Notes under the pieces: model-generated | Told to the model about the DNA's origin: nothing | Seen by the model: the letters and a program-made list of their open reading frames with translations, nothing else | The model's database searches: none | Shown: one piece after another, positions 1 through 10,994 of the stretch | Layout: each line of letters opens with the position of its first letter | Numbering within the stretch: position 1 is the first letter of the stretch | Program-made: the position numbers and the translations under genes | Assembly: GCA_023935145.1 (NCBI GenBank) | Contig: CM043699.1 | Span: forward strand, 67,992,638-68,056,637 | Origin: Bretschneidera sinensis | Taxonomy: Eukaryota > Streptophyta > Magnoliopsida > Brassicales > Akaniaceae | Length of the DNA: 64,000 nt | Direction: 5' to 3'

Positions 1-2595
1 TCTTAGTGTTGCCCATTTACAATCAGCAGTAGGGTATTTGATTCCCGCATCCATGTGACTTCTCTCAAGCAACTTCTCAAAGCATGTTTGCCCAGATTTC
101 TTAATAAATCCCTGTGACTTATCACAAATATCAATAACGTTAACAACATGGGGATAAATTGAAGAATCATTGAACTCAAAATTATTAGGAAGGAATTCCA
201 AAGAGTTAGAATTATCTTCAATGTTCTCATCCTCTAAATTAAGCTTATCAATCATATAAGTGTTGAAACACTCATCCTCTTCAATTGGCTACCTTGAGAT
301 TCGGAAAACATTTACCTCTAAAGTCCTATTTCCAAATGATAATGTCATTAGACCATTCCTACAATTAATGTGGGCATTAGCAGTGGCAAGGAATGGTCTT
401 CCAAGTATCAAAGGAATTTTGGACTCTGTATTTACCATAGAAACAGTATCTAAAACCAAGAAGTCAACAGGATAATAGAAATTATCAATTTGTAACAAAA
501 TATCTTCTACAATACCTCTTGGTTTTCTTACCGATCTATCCGCTAGTTGAAGTATCACGGAGGTTGGTTTAATCTCACCTAAACCGAGTTGCAAGTACAT
601 GGAGTATGGCATGAGGTTCACGCTAGCTCCCAAATCTAGCAATGCTTGGCCACAATATTTGTTTCCAATTTGGCAAGCCACTGTTGGACAACCCGAATCT
701 TTATATTTGGGCGGTGTCTTGCTATCAATTACCGCACTTGCTTGCTCCGTTAAGAATGCAGTCTTCTTAACATTGTGCCTCCTCTTGAGTGTGCATAGAT
801 CCTTGATGACTTTAGCATAATAGGGAATCTGTTTTATAACATGAAGAAGAGGGAGGTTAATCTTAACATGCTGAAGTTGTTCAAGAATCTCGCCTTTTAG
901 TGCTGAATTTCTCTCCTTAGGTTTAAGGAGAGCTTGAGGGAAAGGTACCGGTGGAGAATAATCATCATGGGCCTCCTGTTCCTTGGGTGCTTTATCCTTG
1001 TTGTTCACAGTATTAGGAATCAAGTGTGGTGGTAGTGTGGGTCCATCAATTTTCTTACCACTGTGGGTGATTATGGCGTTAACCTCTTTAATATTTTGAT
1101 TTTTCGGATCAGAGGTTTGTGCCATATGTTGTCCCCTTGGATTTTGTTGCAGCTGCGAAGGGAACCGACCTTGCTCTTGAATTGTCAAGAAACTAGTCAA
1201 CTTGGTGAGTTGACTTTTTATCTCCTTTTGCTCATCTTTGATCCCTTTTCGCTCTTCTAGCACCCGTTGATTTATCTTGCCTTGTTCTTCCACACTCTTG
1301 GCATGTACTTGCAGAAATGACTTAAATATATCTTCCAAAGGTAAAGATTGTTGTGGTGCATTAGATGAGGTTGCTTCGGGTTGCCATTGGGTACTAGAGT
1401 GGGGATGAGGTTGCATATCGGATCTCCAACGGGTGCTAGTTTGGGCTAGGGGTTGTGTATCGGGTCTCCAATTAAAATTTGGATGATTCTTCCAACCGGG
1501 ATTATAGGTGTTAGAATAGGGTGAGTATGGTTTGCTAGAGGATATACCTAAAGCATTACACTCTCCTTTCATCTCAAAATAGGTTGGACAATCCCTAGGC
1601 ACATGATCTACCCCATTACACATGAAACAAGGCTCACGGAACTCTACCCTAGCAACTGGTTCGGGGGCTCTAGCATCCTTGGCTCTTAAGACTTCAATTT
1701 CCTTAGTTAGGGCCTCTAAACGGGCTTTAAGGCTGTCCTCTTCCTTAAGTTGGTAGATTCCAGCGGGTTGATTTCTCCTAGTACTTTCCATGGCACTCGG
1801 TCCTGTCTAAGTGGGGGCTTTTTCTGATAAGTCATCTAGGAAATCTATGGCTTGATCGGGATCTTTTTGAAGAAAATCCCCATTACACATCATTTCTATG
1901 AATTGCCTCTCCCTACTTAGGAGTCCATCATAGAAATAGCTAACTACCCGCCAACTTTCATACCCATGGTGTGGACAAGAATTTAAAAGGTCCTTGAAAC
2001 GTTCCCAAACTTGATATAAGGTTTCACTCTCCTTTTGTGCAAAGTTTGAGATTTGTCTCTTAAGGTTGTTGGTCTTATGGGTTGGGAAGTGTTTTTGGAA
2101 GAAAACTCGGGTCATCTCATCCCAACTACCAATAGACCTAGGCCTTAATGAGTACAACCAAGTCTTGGCTTTTTCCTTAAGTGAAAAAGGGAAAAACCGG
2201 AGTCTGACAGTGTCCACCATATCAGCCCTATTTTGGAAGGTTGCTACTACTTCCTCGAATTCCCTAATGTGGATGTAGGGGCTTTCATTCTCAAACCCAA
2301 GGAAAGTTGGTAGCAATTGTATCATGCCCGGCTTAAACTCAGCTTGTGGGGCATTAGGGGGGAACATGATACAAGAGGGTGTGGCCGTTCGGCTAGGGTG
2401 CAAATAGTCTTTAAGTGTCCTAGCAACATTTTCATTGTGATTGCCGGCCATGTTATCAAAATCCTCTAAAATCTCGGATGGGGGTGCACTATGGTATGAT
2501 CTAGGCGAGGTTTCACTAACGGACGTGGAAGGAGAGAGTGACTCTAATTCGGGTCCTCTAATGAATCTGCCTCGCGAATCTCTCGGTTTAAGCAT
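1..2595 (-). pseudogene. gag-pro: Athila gag-protease polyprotein, broken copy (minus)
   Basis: A single reading frame starts with MLKPRDSRGRF at 2595 and runs off the window. It holds a retrotransposon gag (capsid) domain at about residues 95-225, a CCHC zinc knuckle (CFMCNGVDHVPRDC) near residue 320 and an aspartic protease with a DLGAS active site near residue 650. Two in-frame stops break it: one at 1807-1809, where the sister copy has TGG, and one at 289-291, where the sister copy has CAG. The frame continues past 289 toward base 1. Gag would form the virus-like particle and the protease would mature it. No RT or integrase follows in this family. The copy is probably dead, though the lesions are few. 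Confidence 0.85.
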
Positions 2596-2858
2596 GCACC
2601 AATTAATTTAGAGGGGAAATAAAATATGTAAAATAGAATAATAAACAAATAAATAAAACAGAATAATAAATAGATAAATAAAACAGAATAATAAACAAAT
2701 AAATAAAACAGAATAATAAAAGAAAATTAAAAAAATAAAAGTAAAGGAACAATATTACGGTATTTACAAAGTGCTGAAAAGAAAAATATTTACGATTTTT
2801 TTTCTTAATATTTTTTTTTACTTAAAGTTGACAAGCTTCCTTTGTACTTAAGTGCGTT
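2596..2858 (-). other. Athila leader between primer site and gag (minus)
   Basis: Untranslated leader of about 260 bases. Bases 2630-2735 are a short AT-rich tandem repeat of about 25 bp, read on the plus strand as aataaacaaataaataaaac. The same leader and repeat occur in the sister copy at 12820-13096. No gene is seen here. Confidence 0.7.
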
Positions 2859-2876
2859 TCCCCGGCAACGGTGCCA
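2859..2876 (-). other. Primer-binding site, tRNA-Asp type
   Basis: The minus strand reads TGGCACCGTTGCCGGGGA, complementary to the 3' end of plant tRNA-Asp except for one base (A for G). It lies five bases inside the LTR end at 2882, as expected for the start of minus-strand DNA synthesis. Confidence 0.85.
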
Positions 2877-2881
2877 AAATT

Positions 2882-4941
2882 TAGTTACGCCCAAAACATA
2901 AAGCGGTTATTATAGTATAGTTTTGGGGTGTCGATTCCACAGGGAAACAAGTTAATTACGAAAGAAGGTGTAAACTTTAACACTAACGGTAATGATTAGA
3001 TGAGAGAATATGAGTTTTGATAACGCAATATTGTGTAAAAGAGTTGTGCGAATATAACGAAGAATATAAATAAGAAATAACAAGGTTCCGGGAATCCTCC
3101 TTAGGTTCATTCCCTATTTCCACTCTTGATTCAAATTTTTATCTCGATTACAAGTTTCACATCCTAAACAGGCAATCGGAAAGTATTCAATCATGCACAT
3201 TTATATCTCTAATATAATTGCTACAAATTACTCTTTGATTTCAATTTAAGCACACATGATTTATCTTATAGATTAGCAAGAAACAACAATATATTACAAT
3301 AATGATATCACAGTAATGGCCGATCTATAAGATAAATATACCGAAATCAATTACATCCAAACAACTTGACATAAGAAGAGCTTGACTAGACTTATGTGGA
3401 GTAGAAGGATGCAATCACCGGATTGAGAGAAACTAAAAGAAGAAGAATATATAATACAGCTATCACATGAACTCAAATCCTTCTTAATTAATCAAAGAGT
3501 AAATCATAGAAAAAGTTTTAACAATAAGTCCATACAAATGAATCAAAAACAGGAAATAAGGAACAATAAAACCCTAACGATTCATCCCTTTCCCTTGTTT
3601 GATGATTAGTTAGCCATGAAACTCAAGGTGGAAAAACAATATAGATGTTCTCCCCTTGATTTCTTGGCCATGGAGCTCAAGGTGGAAGAACAATGTGGAT
3701 GTTCTCTCCTTGATTTCCAACTCACGAAAACTTAAACAGAATGCTAAAAACTTCTCTAATTTGTATCAGTCAAAAACTGTCTTTTTTTCTCATCGAGCTC
3801 GCCCCCCGGCTGCAAACCTTAAGCATATATTTATAGCCCACGAGGGAGAGCTGTCTTTGCACAGCCTTAATTTGAGTCTGAATTGGAGTCCAGAAGCATG
3901 TGCGCACTGCTGGCTTTGTCTGAGCGTGCGCTTGAGCGCTGGAAAGTGAAGGCTGGAACGTGAAGGTGGGTCTAGCAGCATGTGCGCGCTGCTGGCTTTG
4001 TCTGAGCGTGCGCCTAGGCGCTGGAAAGTGAAGGCTGGAATGTGAAGGTGGGTCCAGCAGCATGTGTGCGTGTCCAAGTGTGCGCCTGGGCGCTGGAAAG
4101 TAAAGGTGCAGCGTTAGTTGGCGAGGGGCGCGGCGCTGATGGCCGAGGGGCGCAGCGCTGGTTCATGGGCGCCTAGGCGCTCACTCTTGTTTGCCTGGGC
4201 ACTGGGGTCTTGGTTCATGGGCACCTAGGTGCTCTCTTGTTTGCCTAGGCGCTGGGGCGCTGGTTCATGGGTGCCTAGGCGCTCACTCTTGTTTTCCTGG
4301 GCGCTGGGGCGCTGGACAGTGAGAGGTGAGGCGCTGGGCTTTGTTCTGGAGGCCTGAACTGTTTCCGCTAAAACTGACATAACTTTCACTAGAAAACTCC
4401 TTTTTCCGAATCGTAAATTTCTCCAGAAAACAGACTTCCGGATATTTCTAAGCATATATGGTTCATCTCCTGGTTCTTCCTACATCAATATAGTTTAATC
4501 TGCAAAGATGATTGATCTGTACGGGAAATTCTGGCAATTTAGTGAAACTCCTTCAGCTTGTATGCAGAAGTGCACACACTAGTGTGCCTACCCTTAACTT
4601 GTTCCAAAGTGATGCACACACTTGTGTGCAGTCTTTCAACTCAATGTAATTTATTGTTCCAACCTTGGTTTAGACTTTTAATCATCTTTAAATCATTTTT
4701 GGAAATGTCTAAACCTTGGACAAAAATGAGCACTGACACCTAAGATCTTTTGGCGCTTTAAACATGGATCGCTTTATCATCTCTTTTGTACTCAACGCAC
4801 CTGAAAATGCATCGAATTAAGTCAATGATTTATGAATAACACTTTAGAGTTATCAACATGTAAAAGTGCGATTACGATCGAGATTAACCCTAAAGTGTTA
4901 ACAATTAAGTATTGTTTAGATGCATTTTATGACTCTCATCA
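2882..4941 (-). repeat. 5' LTR of the minus-strand Athila element
   Basis: About 2.06 kb. On the minus strand it begins TGATGAGAGTCATAAAATGC at 4941 and ends next to the primer site at 2882, where the end reads ...ACTA instead of ...ATCA. It carries the same U3 module (about 4555-4720), GC-rich cassette (about 3890-4360) and TATA box (minus strand, near 3826) as the LTRs of the complete copy at 10780. The 1.25 kb from 3691 to 4941 is the piece repeated in the tandem units. Confidence 0.9.
3890..4360 (-). repeat. GC-rich sub-repeat cassette inside Athila LTR U3
   Basis: Unlike the AT-rich rest of the LTR, this block is dense in the words GCGCTGG, GCGCC and CCTAGG. One sub-repeat of about 50 bp (gcgctggttcatgggcgcc core) occurs three times, and one of about 80 bp (agcatgtgcgcgctgctgg core) about twice. 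It lies just upstream of the TATA box, as in the other copies at 9660-10110, 11380-11790, 18080-18490 and 23640-24070. Confidence 0.75.
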
Positions 4942-5395
4942 GTAGTCACACTCCTCATTGCCAACTACAATGTCGAGCGAATCTTGGTGGACAACGGAAG
5001 CTTGGTAGACATCCTCTATTGTGATGCTTTCAAGAAGATGAACTATATGGCTTCTTGAGAGCGCCAGTGTTTGCCAAGGGTAGTATAGCTCTTCCGATCA
5101 CTATGAAAACAACTACATAACTCACTACCGTAAGGACCACATTCTTGGTGGTCAAGCATCCGTCCTCGTACAACATGATCCTCGGAAGACTGACACTTAA
5201 TGAGATGAAGTCAGTAGTCTCCACTTATCATCAGAAGATAAAATTCCCCACGTAAGGCGTGGTGGAAGTCCAAGGGAAATAGTAGGTTTCCCAATCTTGT
5301 TACTTGAACTCCATCAGGGAGCTGAAAAAGTCGAATCCCTACCTCTAGAGATCGAAGACTTACAAGATGAGCTTAGGACTCCATAAGGCCAACCT
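4942..5395 (+). pseudogene. pro: Retand protease relic, unit A
   Basis: The frame at 4975-5045 reads RILVDNGSLVDILY, the aspartic protease active site in its Retand form, followed by DAFKKM. Further on, [24 protein letters not shown] (5150-5230) gives the ILGR flap region typical of the C-terminal half of these proteases. TGA and TAG stops and frame changes interrupt it. It is cut at its start by the Athila insertion. A relic without function. Confidence 0.75.
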
Positions 5396-6480
5396 GTGGA
5401 AGAACTAATCATTGTTCCCTTGAAAGAGGAAGACTCAAGGATTGTACCAAAAAGGTTAAGCCTCCCCGAGAACTTCAAGGAATCATTGATCTCTTTCCTC
5501 CAAAGGAATCATGACTTTTTTACATGGTCGACCTCCGATATCCTCGGGATTAATCCCCAGGACATCATCCACAAACTGAACTTGGATCCATACTATAAGT
5601 CCATTATTCAAAAGAAAAGGTCGTTTGCTCCAGAAGGGCAAGACGTCATAGAAGAAGAAATAGACAAACTCCTTGCGGCTGACTTTATCCAAGAGGCCAA
5701 CTACCCGAAGTGGATCGCCAATGTAATAATGGTGAAGAATGCCAATGGCAAATGAAGGATATGTATTGACTTCACTTACCTAAATAAAGTCTGTTCGAAA
5801 GACAGCATCCCTCCACCTCGGATAGACCAACAAGTCGACGCCACCTCCAGACATAAGCTACTTAGTTTCATGGAAATGTATTCAGGTTACAACCAGATTC
5901 TTATGCATTAGCTGGATCAGCCCAAGATCGTCTTTGTCATCGACCGAGGCTTATACTATTACAAGGTAATGCCCTTTCAGGCTGAAAAATGTAGGGGTAA
6001 CCTGTTAGAGGTTGGTCAACAAAAGTTTCAAAAAACTGATCGAGAAGAAAATTGAGGTGTATGTGGACGATATACTGGTCAATAGTGTTAAGGCCGAAGA
6101 CCACGAGTCTAACTTAGAGGAAGAATTTGAGATACTCTGACACCACCAAATGAGGCTGAAACCAGGAAAGTGTGCTTTCAGGGACACCTTCAGAAAATTC
6201 TTAGGTTTTATGGTCCCACAACGAGGGATAGAGGCTAATCTCGAGGGATAGAGGCTAATCTCGAGAAGATAAAGGAAATTTTAAACATAACTCCTCCTCA
6301 GAATATCAAAGAGGTACAGAAGTTAACTGGGCGTATAGCCGCACTCAGCCAATTCATGTCCAAATCAGTCTAGAAGTGCCTATATTTCTTCAAGGCTATA
6401 AAGAAAGCTAAAGATTTCACCTAGATTGAAGATTGCCAAAAAGCCTTCCAAGAACTAAAGGAATACTTAAGCTCACACCG
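5396..6480 (+). pseudogene. pol (RT): Retand reverse transcriptase relic, unit A
   Basis: The open part at 5396-5755 gives the RT N-terminal region (SFAPEGQDVIEEEIDKLL, FIQEANYPKWIANVIMVKNANGK). After a TGA (TGG in the family) it continues with RICIDFTYLNKVCSKDSIPPPRIDQ and MYSGYNQI. A frameshift at VMPF (about 5970) is followed by LVNKSFKKLIEKKIEVYVDDILV, so the YVDD catalytic motif (about 6057-6075) is still present. The thumb region (GFMVPQRGIEANLEKI) follows and carries the 21-bp duplication. Several stops remain, so it cannot make an active enzyme. Confidence 0.82.
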
Positions 6481-6499
6481 TTCCTGACTAAGCCCATAA

Positions 6500-7320
6500 C
6501 TGGGGAGGAGCTTCTTCTTTACATATCAGCAGGCCAAGATGTAGTGGCCTCAATTCTTATCCTAGAGGAAGGTGGGATCTAGAAACCCATCTACTAAATT
6601 AGTCGGGTTTTGCATGACGTCGAGGTAAGGTATCTCCCCAAGGAAAAAATGGTATATGCCCTCTTAGTCACAACTAAGAAACTCTGACCATATTTTCAGG
6701 CCCATACTAATATTCTATTGACCAACCAACCCCTAAGGCAAGTACTCCACAAGCTAAAAATCCCCAAAAGATTGATAAAGTGTTCTATCGAGCGTGAAAA
6801 GTTTGACATCTAGTACAAACCCCAGATGGTTATTAAAGCCCAAGCCTTAGCAGATTTCATATTAGAAACCATATTCCTTGAAATGCTCACAGAGAGGCAA
6901 AAGTCCGATGAAGGTGGACAGACACCGAGTTGCACGTTGTATGTTGATGGATCCTCCAATAGCACCAGCAATGGAGCTAAAATTATTCTCAAGAGTCCTG
7001 AAGGTTTTACAGTAGAGTATGCCCTGAGGTTCGGATTCAAGGCCTCGAACAATAAAGCTGAGTATGAGGCATTTTTCATATGGATGAAACTAGTGAAGAG
7101 ATTGGCTACCGAAGCCTTGGAAGCATACAATGATTCACAGCTGGTGGTCAATCAAATGACCAACGAGTATGAAGCCAAAGGTATGAAAATCATTAGGTAT
7201 CTCGAAAAAACTCGCAAGCTTGCTGCAACCTTCAGGAGATTCCAAATAATACAAGTGCCTCGAGCATAGAATTCAAAGGCAGATTCCTTGTCACGGCTCG
7301 CCTCTTCTAAGAAATCTGAC
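6500..7320 (+). pseudogene. pol (RH): Retand RNase H region, unit A (open 147-codon stretch)
   Basis: The connection region (VLTNQPLRQVLHKLKI-like, 6700-6825) has stops. The next stretch, 6826-7269, is open for 147 codons and covers the whole RNase H core: LYVDGSSNSTSNGAKI, YALRFGFKASNNKAEYEA and NDSQLVVNQM, giving the D-E-D set of acidic residues. RNase H removes the RNA strand during reverse transcription. The following codons (NSKADSLSRLASS) continue the family after one stop. The ATG at 6826 is internal, not a natural start. Confidence 0.78.
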
Positions 7321-7339
7321 CTAACCTAAGTAGTCTACC

Positions 7340-8640
7340 TCGAGACCCTCGATGCATCCAGCATTGATGAAGTGTTGGTCATGCCTGTGATTGAGGAGAA
7401 AACTTGGAAGTAACTGATCCTCTAGTACTTAAGAGATAGAACACTCCCTAGTATAAAGAATGAAGCCAAGAAGATCATCTCTTGTGCTTCATGGTACACT
7501 ATTATTGATGGATTGCGGTACAAAAAAGGCCTTACAACTCCCTATCGAAAGTGCCTTGGGTCTACCGACGTAGACTATGCCCTCCGAGAGGTTTACGAGG
7601 GAATATATGGTAATCACCTAGAAGGCCAAGCTCTGGCCTACAAGATACTCTGACATGGCTACTACTAGCAAAAAATGCTCCACAACGTTATAGAGATGGT
7701 CAAAAAGTGCAAAACATGTCAACAGTATGCCTCCGTGTCTAGGCGATCTGTCAATCCACTGATGTCAATCACCAATCTAGTTTCCTTTGCTATTGGAGAA
7801 TAGACATCCTTGGTATTTTCCAAGAAGCTCCAAGGCAAAAGAAACATCTTATAGTAGCCATTGACTACTTAACGAAGTGGATAGAAGTCGAGCCTCTTAC
7901 TTGCATCACTGATTAACAGACTCGAGAATTCATCTTAAAATCGATTATATGTCGATTCGGTATAGCAAGGATACTTATCACCGACAATGGTAAGCATTTT
8001 GATAGCTCCCAATTTAAATTCTTCTGCCAGGACATTAAGATCTAGAACCGATTATCCTCAGTAGACTAACCCTATGCTAACGGGCAAGCCAAAGTGACTA
8101 ACAAAACTCTCTTATAAGGAATCAAGAAGAGACTCGAAGATACTAACAGACAATGAGTGAAACACCTTCTAAATGTCTTCTGGACCTACTGGACGACCAT
8201 ACAAACTGCGACTAGGGAGAATCCTTTTTTCTTGGTATACGACTCTGCGGGAATTATCCCACTCAAAATAGGGGCACCCTTATTACGGGTACAGAGCTTT
8301 GATAAGGCCAACAATGAAGAATCCCTTAGGATGAACGCTAATCTGATTGATGAGGTAAATGATAAGGCTTAGATCAAACTTGCTGCCTACCATCGAAGGG
8401 TATCAAGGTATTTTAACTCTCGAGTCCGTGGAAGAACCTTCAGGTTACATGATTTAGTACTCTGAAAGAATGAAGTATCTCACCCTCGGAAGATAGGAAA
8501 GCTCCACCCAAACTAGAAAGGACCCTACCGTATCAAAAGAGTTTGCCAAGCTAGCATATTCGAACTTGAAGATCTGGATGGCAAACCAAAACCTCAAACT
8601 TGAAACGCCGAAATATCTGCAAATTTTATTGGTAGAGTTT
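7340..8640 (+). pseudogene. pol (IN): Retand integrase relic, unit A
   Basis: The HHCC zinc-binding part is seen in VYEGIYGNHLEG ... HGYY ... CKTCQQYA (7590-7735). The catalytic core keeps IDILGIF (first Asp), ITDNGKHFDSSQF (second Asp) and ANGQAKVTNKTLL, where the expected Glu after GQ is not clear (GQAKVTN in place of GQAEVTN). The C-terminal region (GPYRIKRVCQASIFELEDLDGK, about 8520-8585) is of Tat type and has no chromodomain. At least eight stops, mostly TAG or TGA at expected TGG, CAG or CGA codons, show it is dead. Confidence 0.8.
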
Positions 8641-9188
8641 CTTCTATTTCTCCAATTTACTTATGTAATCCTTAGATATTCTCAATAAAGATTAGCTTCA
8701 TTTCTTTATCAACATTTATTTTAATGAGGGTGTCGTGCTCCTTTAACTTATAAAATAAGAAAAAAGGCCTCAAGCCTTTCCTCCTCCGACTTTTATAAGA
8801 GTACGAAGCCTCCAAACAGACACTTAAGCTCTTTTGCTCTGAACTCCTTATACTTAGCTAAAAGAATGAAGAAAAGACCCCGAGCCCTTTTTCTTAATTT
8901 ATAAGACTAAAAGTTAAGCTCTTTGAGCTTGAAGATCTCAGCATCAACCTAATTCCTCAAAAATAGAATATAAAAGATCTTTGGAAATTCTATAAATAAT
9001 ACTCCTCTTTTTTAAGTCCGTATCCTGAGCTTAGAGCCCTAAGCTCTTCCCCTGCTCGAAACCATTTCAAGTTACATTCCGAGCTTAGACCCCCCGAGCT
9101 CTTCCCTCTCTCGAAACCATTTCAAGTTACATTCCAAGCTAAGAGCCCTGAGCTCTTTCCACCTTAGGTACCTATTCAAGTTATACTT
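8641..9188 (+). repeat. Retand 3' noncoding region with 54-bp tandem repeats, unit A
   Basis: No coding potential. From about 9004 a 54-bp unit recurs about three times (core ctcgaaaccatttcaagtta, then gagctctt). Related words (aagctctt, gagccc) are scattered from 8760. This is probably the 3' LTR or its U3 region, but I could not fix an LTR start or polypurine tract. The same repeats occur at 22985-23170 and 28750-28935, and continue at 63946-64000. Confidence 0.65.
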
Positions 9189-9453
9189 TAGTGGGAAATC
9201 ACCTCAAGATGCCCATGTGGTGATCTTCCAAACACCTAAGTCTAGAATGACTTGTAATGAATCAGAATCAAACAACAATCAAAGAAAGAACACAAGCAAT
9301 TGTTATCGAAGTTCGGTAATGTGCCTACACCCCCATGAGCTCCTCCGAGTCCTCTGCACTAAATCAATGAGTACTTACAAGTTACAGCAACACCTCTTTA
9401 AGAAACCTTTTATTCTTGAAGAACGAAAGAAGAGAAAAAGAAGAGAAAAAGAT
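9189..9453 (-). repeat. Copia LTR fragment at end of unit A
   Basis: 265 bp matching the U5/R end of the minus-strand copia LTR at 28936-29743. It starts tagtgggaaatcacc at the Retand junction and is cut in the A-rich stretch agaagagaaaaag. It then joins Athila LTR sequence through an extra short agagaaaaaga duplication. It shows that the copia insertion into Retand came before the tandem duplication. Confidence 0.85.
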
Positions 9454-10705
9454 CAATGTGGATGTTCTCTCCTTGATTTCCAACTCACGAAAACTTAAAC
9501 AGAATGCTAAAAACTTCTCTAATTTGTATCTGTCAAAAACTGTCTTTTTTTCTCATCGAGCTTGCCCCCCGGCTGCAAACCTTAAGCATATATTTATAGC
9601 CCACGAGGGAGAGCTGTCTTTGCACAGCCTTAATTTGAGTCTGAATTGGAGTCCAGAAGCATGCGCGCACTGCTGGCTTTTTTCTGAGCGTGCGCTTGAG
9701 CGCTGGAAAGTGAAGGCTGGAACGTGAAGGTGGGTCCAGCAGCATGTGCGCGCTGCTGGCTTTGTCTGAGCGTGCGCCTAGGCGCTGGAAAGTGAAGGCT
9801 GGAATATGAAGGTGGGTCCAGTAGCATGTGTGCGTGTCCAAGTGTGCGCCTGGGCGCTGGAAAGTAAAGGTGCAGCGTTAGTTGGCGAGGGGCGCGGCGC
9901 TGATGGCCGAGGGGTGCAGCGCTGGTTCATGGGCGCCTAGGCGCTCACTCTTGTTTGCCTGGGCACTGGGGCACTGGTTCATAGGCGCCTAGGTGCTCTC
10001 TTGTTTGCCTGGGCGCTGGGGCGCTGGTTCATGGGCGCCTAGGCGCTCACTCTTGTTTTCCTGGGCGCTGGGGCGCTGGACAGTGAGAGGTGAGGCGCTG
10101 GGCTTTGTTCTGGAGGCCTGAACTGTTTCCGCTAAAACTGACATAACTTTCACTAGAAAACTCCTTTTTCCGAACCGTAAATTTCTCCAGAAAACAGACT
10201 TCCGGATCTTTCTAAGCATATATGGCTCATCTCCTGGTTCTTCCTAAATCAATACAGTTTAATCTGCAAAGATGATTGATCTGTACGGGAAATTCTGGCA
10301 ATTTAGTGAAACTCCTTCAGCTTGTATGCAGAAGTGCACACACTAGTGTGCCTACCCTTAACTTGTTCCAAAGTGATGCACACACTTGTGTGCAGTCTTT
10401 CAACTCAATGTACTTTATTTTTCCATCCTTGGTTTAGACTTTTAATCATCTTTAAATCATTTTTGGAAATGTCTAAACCTTGGACAAAAACGAGAACCGA
10501 CACCCAAGATCTTTTGGCGCTTTAAACATAGATCGCTTTATCATCTCTTTTGTACTCAACGCACCTGAAAATGCATCGAATTAAGTCAATGATTTATGAA
10601 TAACACTTTAGAGTTATCAACATGTAAAAGTGCGATTACGACCGAGATTAACCCTAAAGTGTTAACAATTAAGTATTGTTTAGATGCATTTTATGACTCT
10701 CATCA
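9454..10705 (-). repeat. Truncated Athila LTR (unit B)
   Basis: 1252 bp corresponding to 3691-4941, starting abruptly at caatgtgg and ending ...ctcatca. It contains the TATA region, GC-rich cassette and U3 module, but lacks U5 and the primer site. It is a duplication product, not a solo LTR. Confidence 0.87.
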
Positions 10706-10779
10706 GTAGTCACACTCCTCATTGCCAACTACACTGTCGAGCGAATCTTGGTGGACAACGGATGCTTGGTAGACATCCT
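10706..10779 (+). pseudogene. pro: Retand protease relic of unit B, left of the Athila insertion
   Basis: 74 bases matching 4942-5015 and giving the LVDNG...LVDI protease active-site region. The sequence stops at atcct and resumes at 19495, after the inserted element. Confidence 0.85.
10775..10779. other. Target-site duplication ATCCT (left copy)
   Basis: ATCCT lies directly before the LTR start TGATAAGAG and again directly after the 3' LTR at 19495-19499. The undisturbed site is present once in unit A (5011-5015) and once in unit C (24744-24748). Confidence 0.93.
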
Positions 10780-10994
10780 TGATAAGAGTCATAAAATGCA
10801 TCTAAACAATACTTAATTGTTAACACTTTAGAGTTAATCTCGGTCGTAATCGCACTTTTAAATGTTGATAACTCTAAAGTGTTATTCATAAATAATTGAC
10901 TTAATTCGATGCATTTTCAGGTGCGTTGAGTACAAAAGAGATGATAAAGCGATCCATGTTTAAAGCACCAAAAGATCTTGGGTGTCGGTGCTCG

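Larger units (their letters stand above)
1..4941 (-). mobile_element. Non-autonomous Athila-type Ty3/gypsy element (minus), cut by window start
   Basis: Read on the minus strand, the element runs 5' LTR (4941 down to 2882), tRNA-Asp primer site, AT-rich leader, then a gag-protease frame that leaves the window at base 1. It is a close sister of the complete plus-strand copy at 10780-19494, which shows that this family has no reverse transcriptase or integrase. Its right end sits inside the protease of a Retand-type element. The matching left LTR and target duplication lie outside the window. The Athila assignment rests on the primer site, the gag type and the LTR ends; that it depends on a helper element is inference. 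Confidence 0.88.
4942..9188 (+). mobile_element. Retand/Tat-type Ty3/gypsy element, unit A, 5' part missing
   Basis: Contains, in order, protease, reverse transcriptase, RNase H and integrase relics, then a noncoding 3' region with 54-bp repeats. Gag and the 5' LTR are absent because the minus-strand Athila element sits inside the protease at 4941/4942; the missing half presumably lies left of the window. Lineage is judged from the RT words (FAPE..., YPKWIANVIMVKNANGK), the ancestral-type RNase H (LYVDGSSN...NNKAEYEA) and the integrase C-terminus (GPYRIKRV...FELEDLDGK), all typical of Tat/Retand elements. Confidence 0.85.
3691..9453. repeat. Tandem unit A (Athila LTR part + Retand pol + copia LTR part)
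   Basis: First of three head-to-tail units of about 5.75 kb. Each begins at the same base of the Athila LTR (caatgtggatgttctctcc) and ends in the same A-rich stretch of a copia LTR (agaagagaaaaag). In unit A the left side continues into the intact LTR (base 3690 and lower), so this is the original left edge of the duplication. A 21-bp direct duplication at about 6222-6263 is private to this unit, as is a 35-bp deletion between two gtagagtttct repeats near 8630. Confidence 0.88.

Noticed and set aside
2630..2735. AT-rich repeat considered as an origin or matrix-attachment site
   Set aside because: It is the leader repeat of the Athila element and recurs at the same place in the sister copy; nothing else supports a special role.
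3770..4077. Overlapping minus-strand frames with Ser/His/Phe-rich repeats (also at 9533-9841, 11548-11916, 18246-18614 and 23504-23827)
   Set aside because: They fall in the tandem GC cassette of the Athila LTR, upstream of or over the TATA box, and are repeat translations without a known domain.
9454..10705. Possible solo LTR of Athila in unit B (and 23425-24674 in unit C)
   Set aside because: The left end is cut at an internal base, the same in both units, and there is no TSD; they are parts of the tandem duplication.
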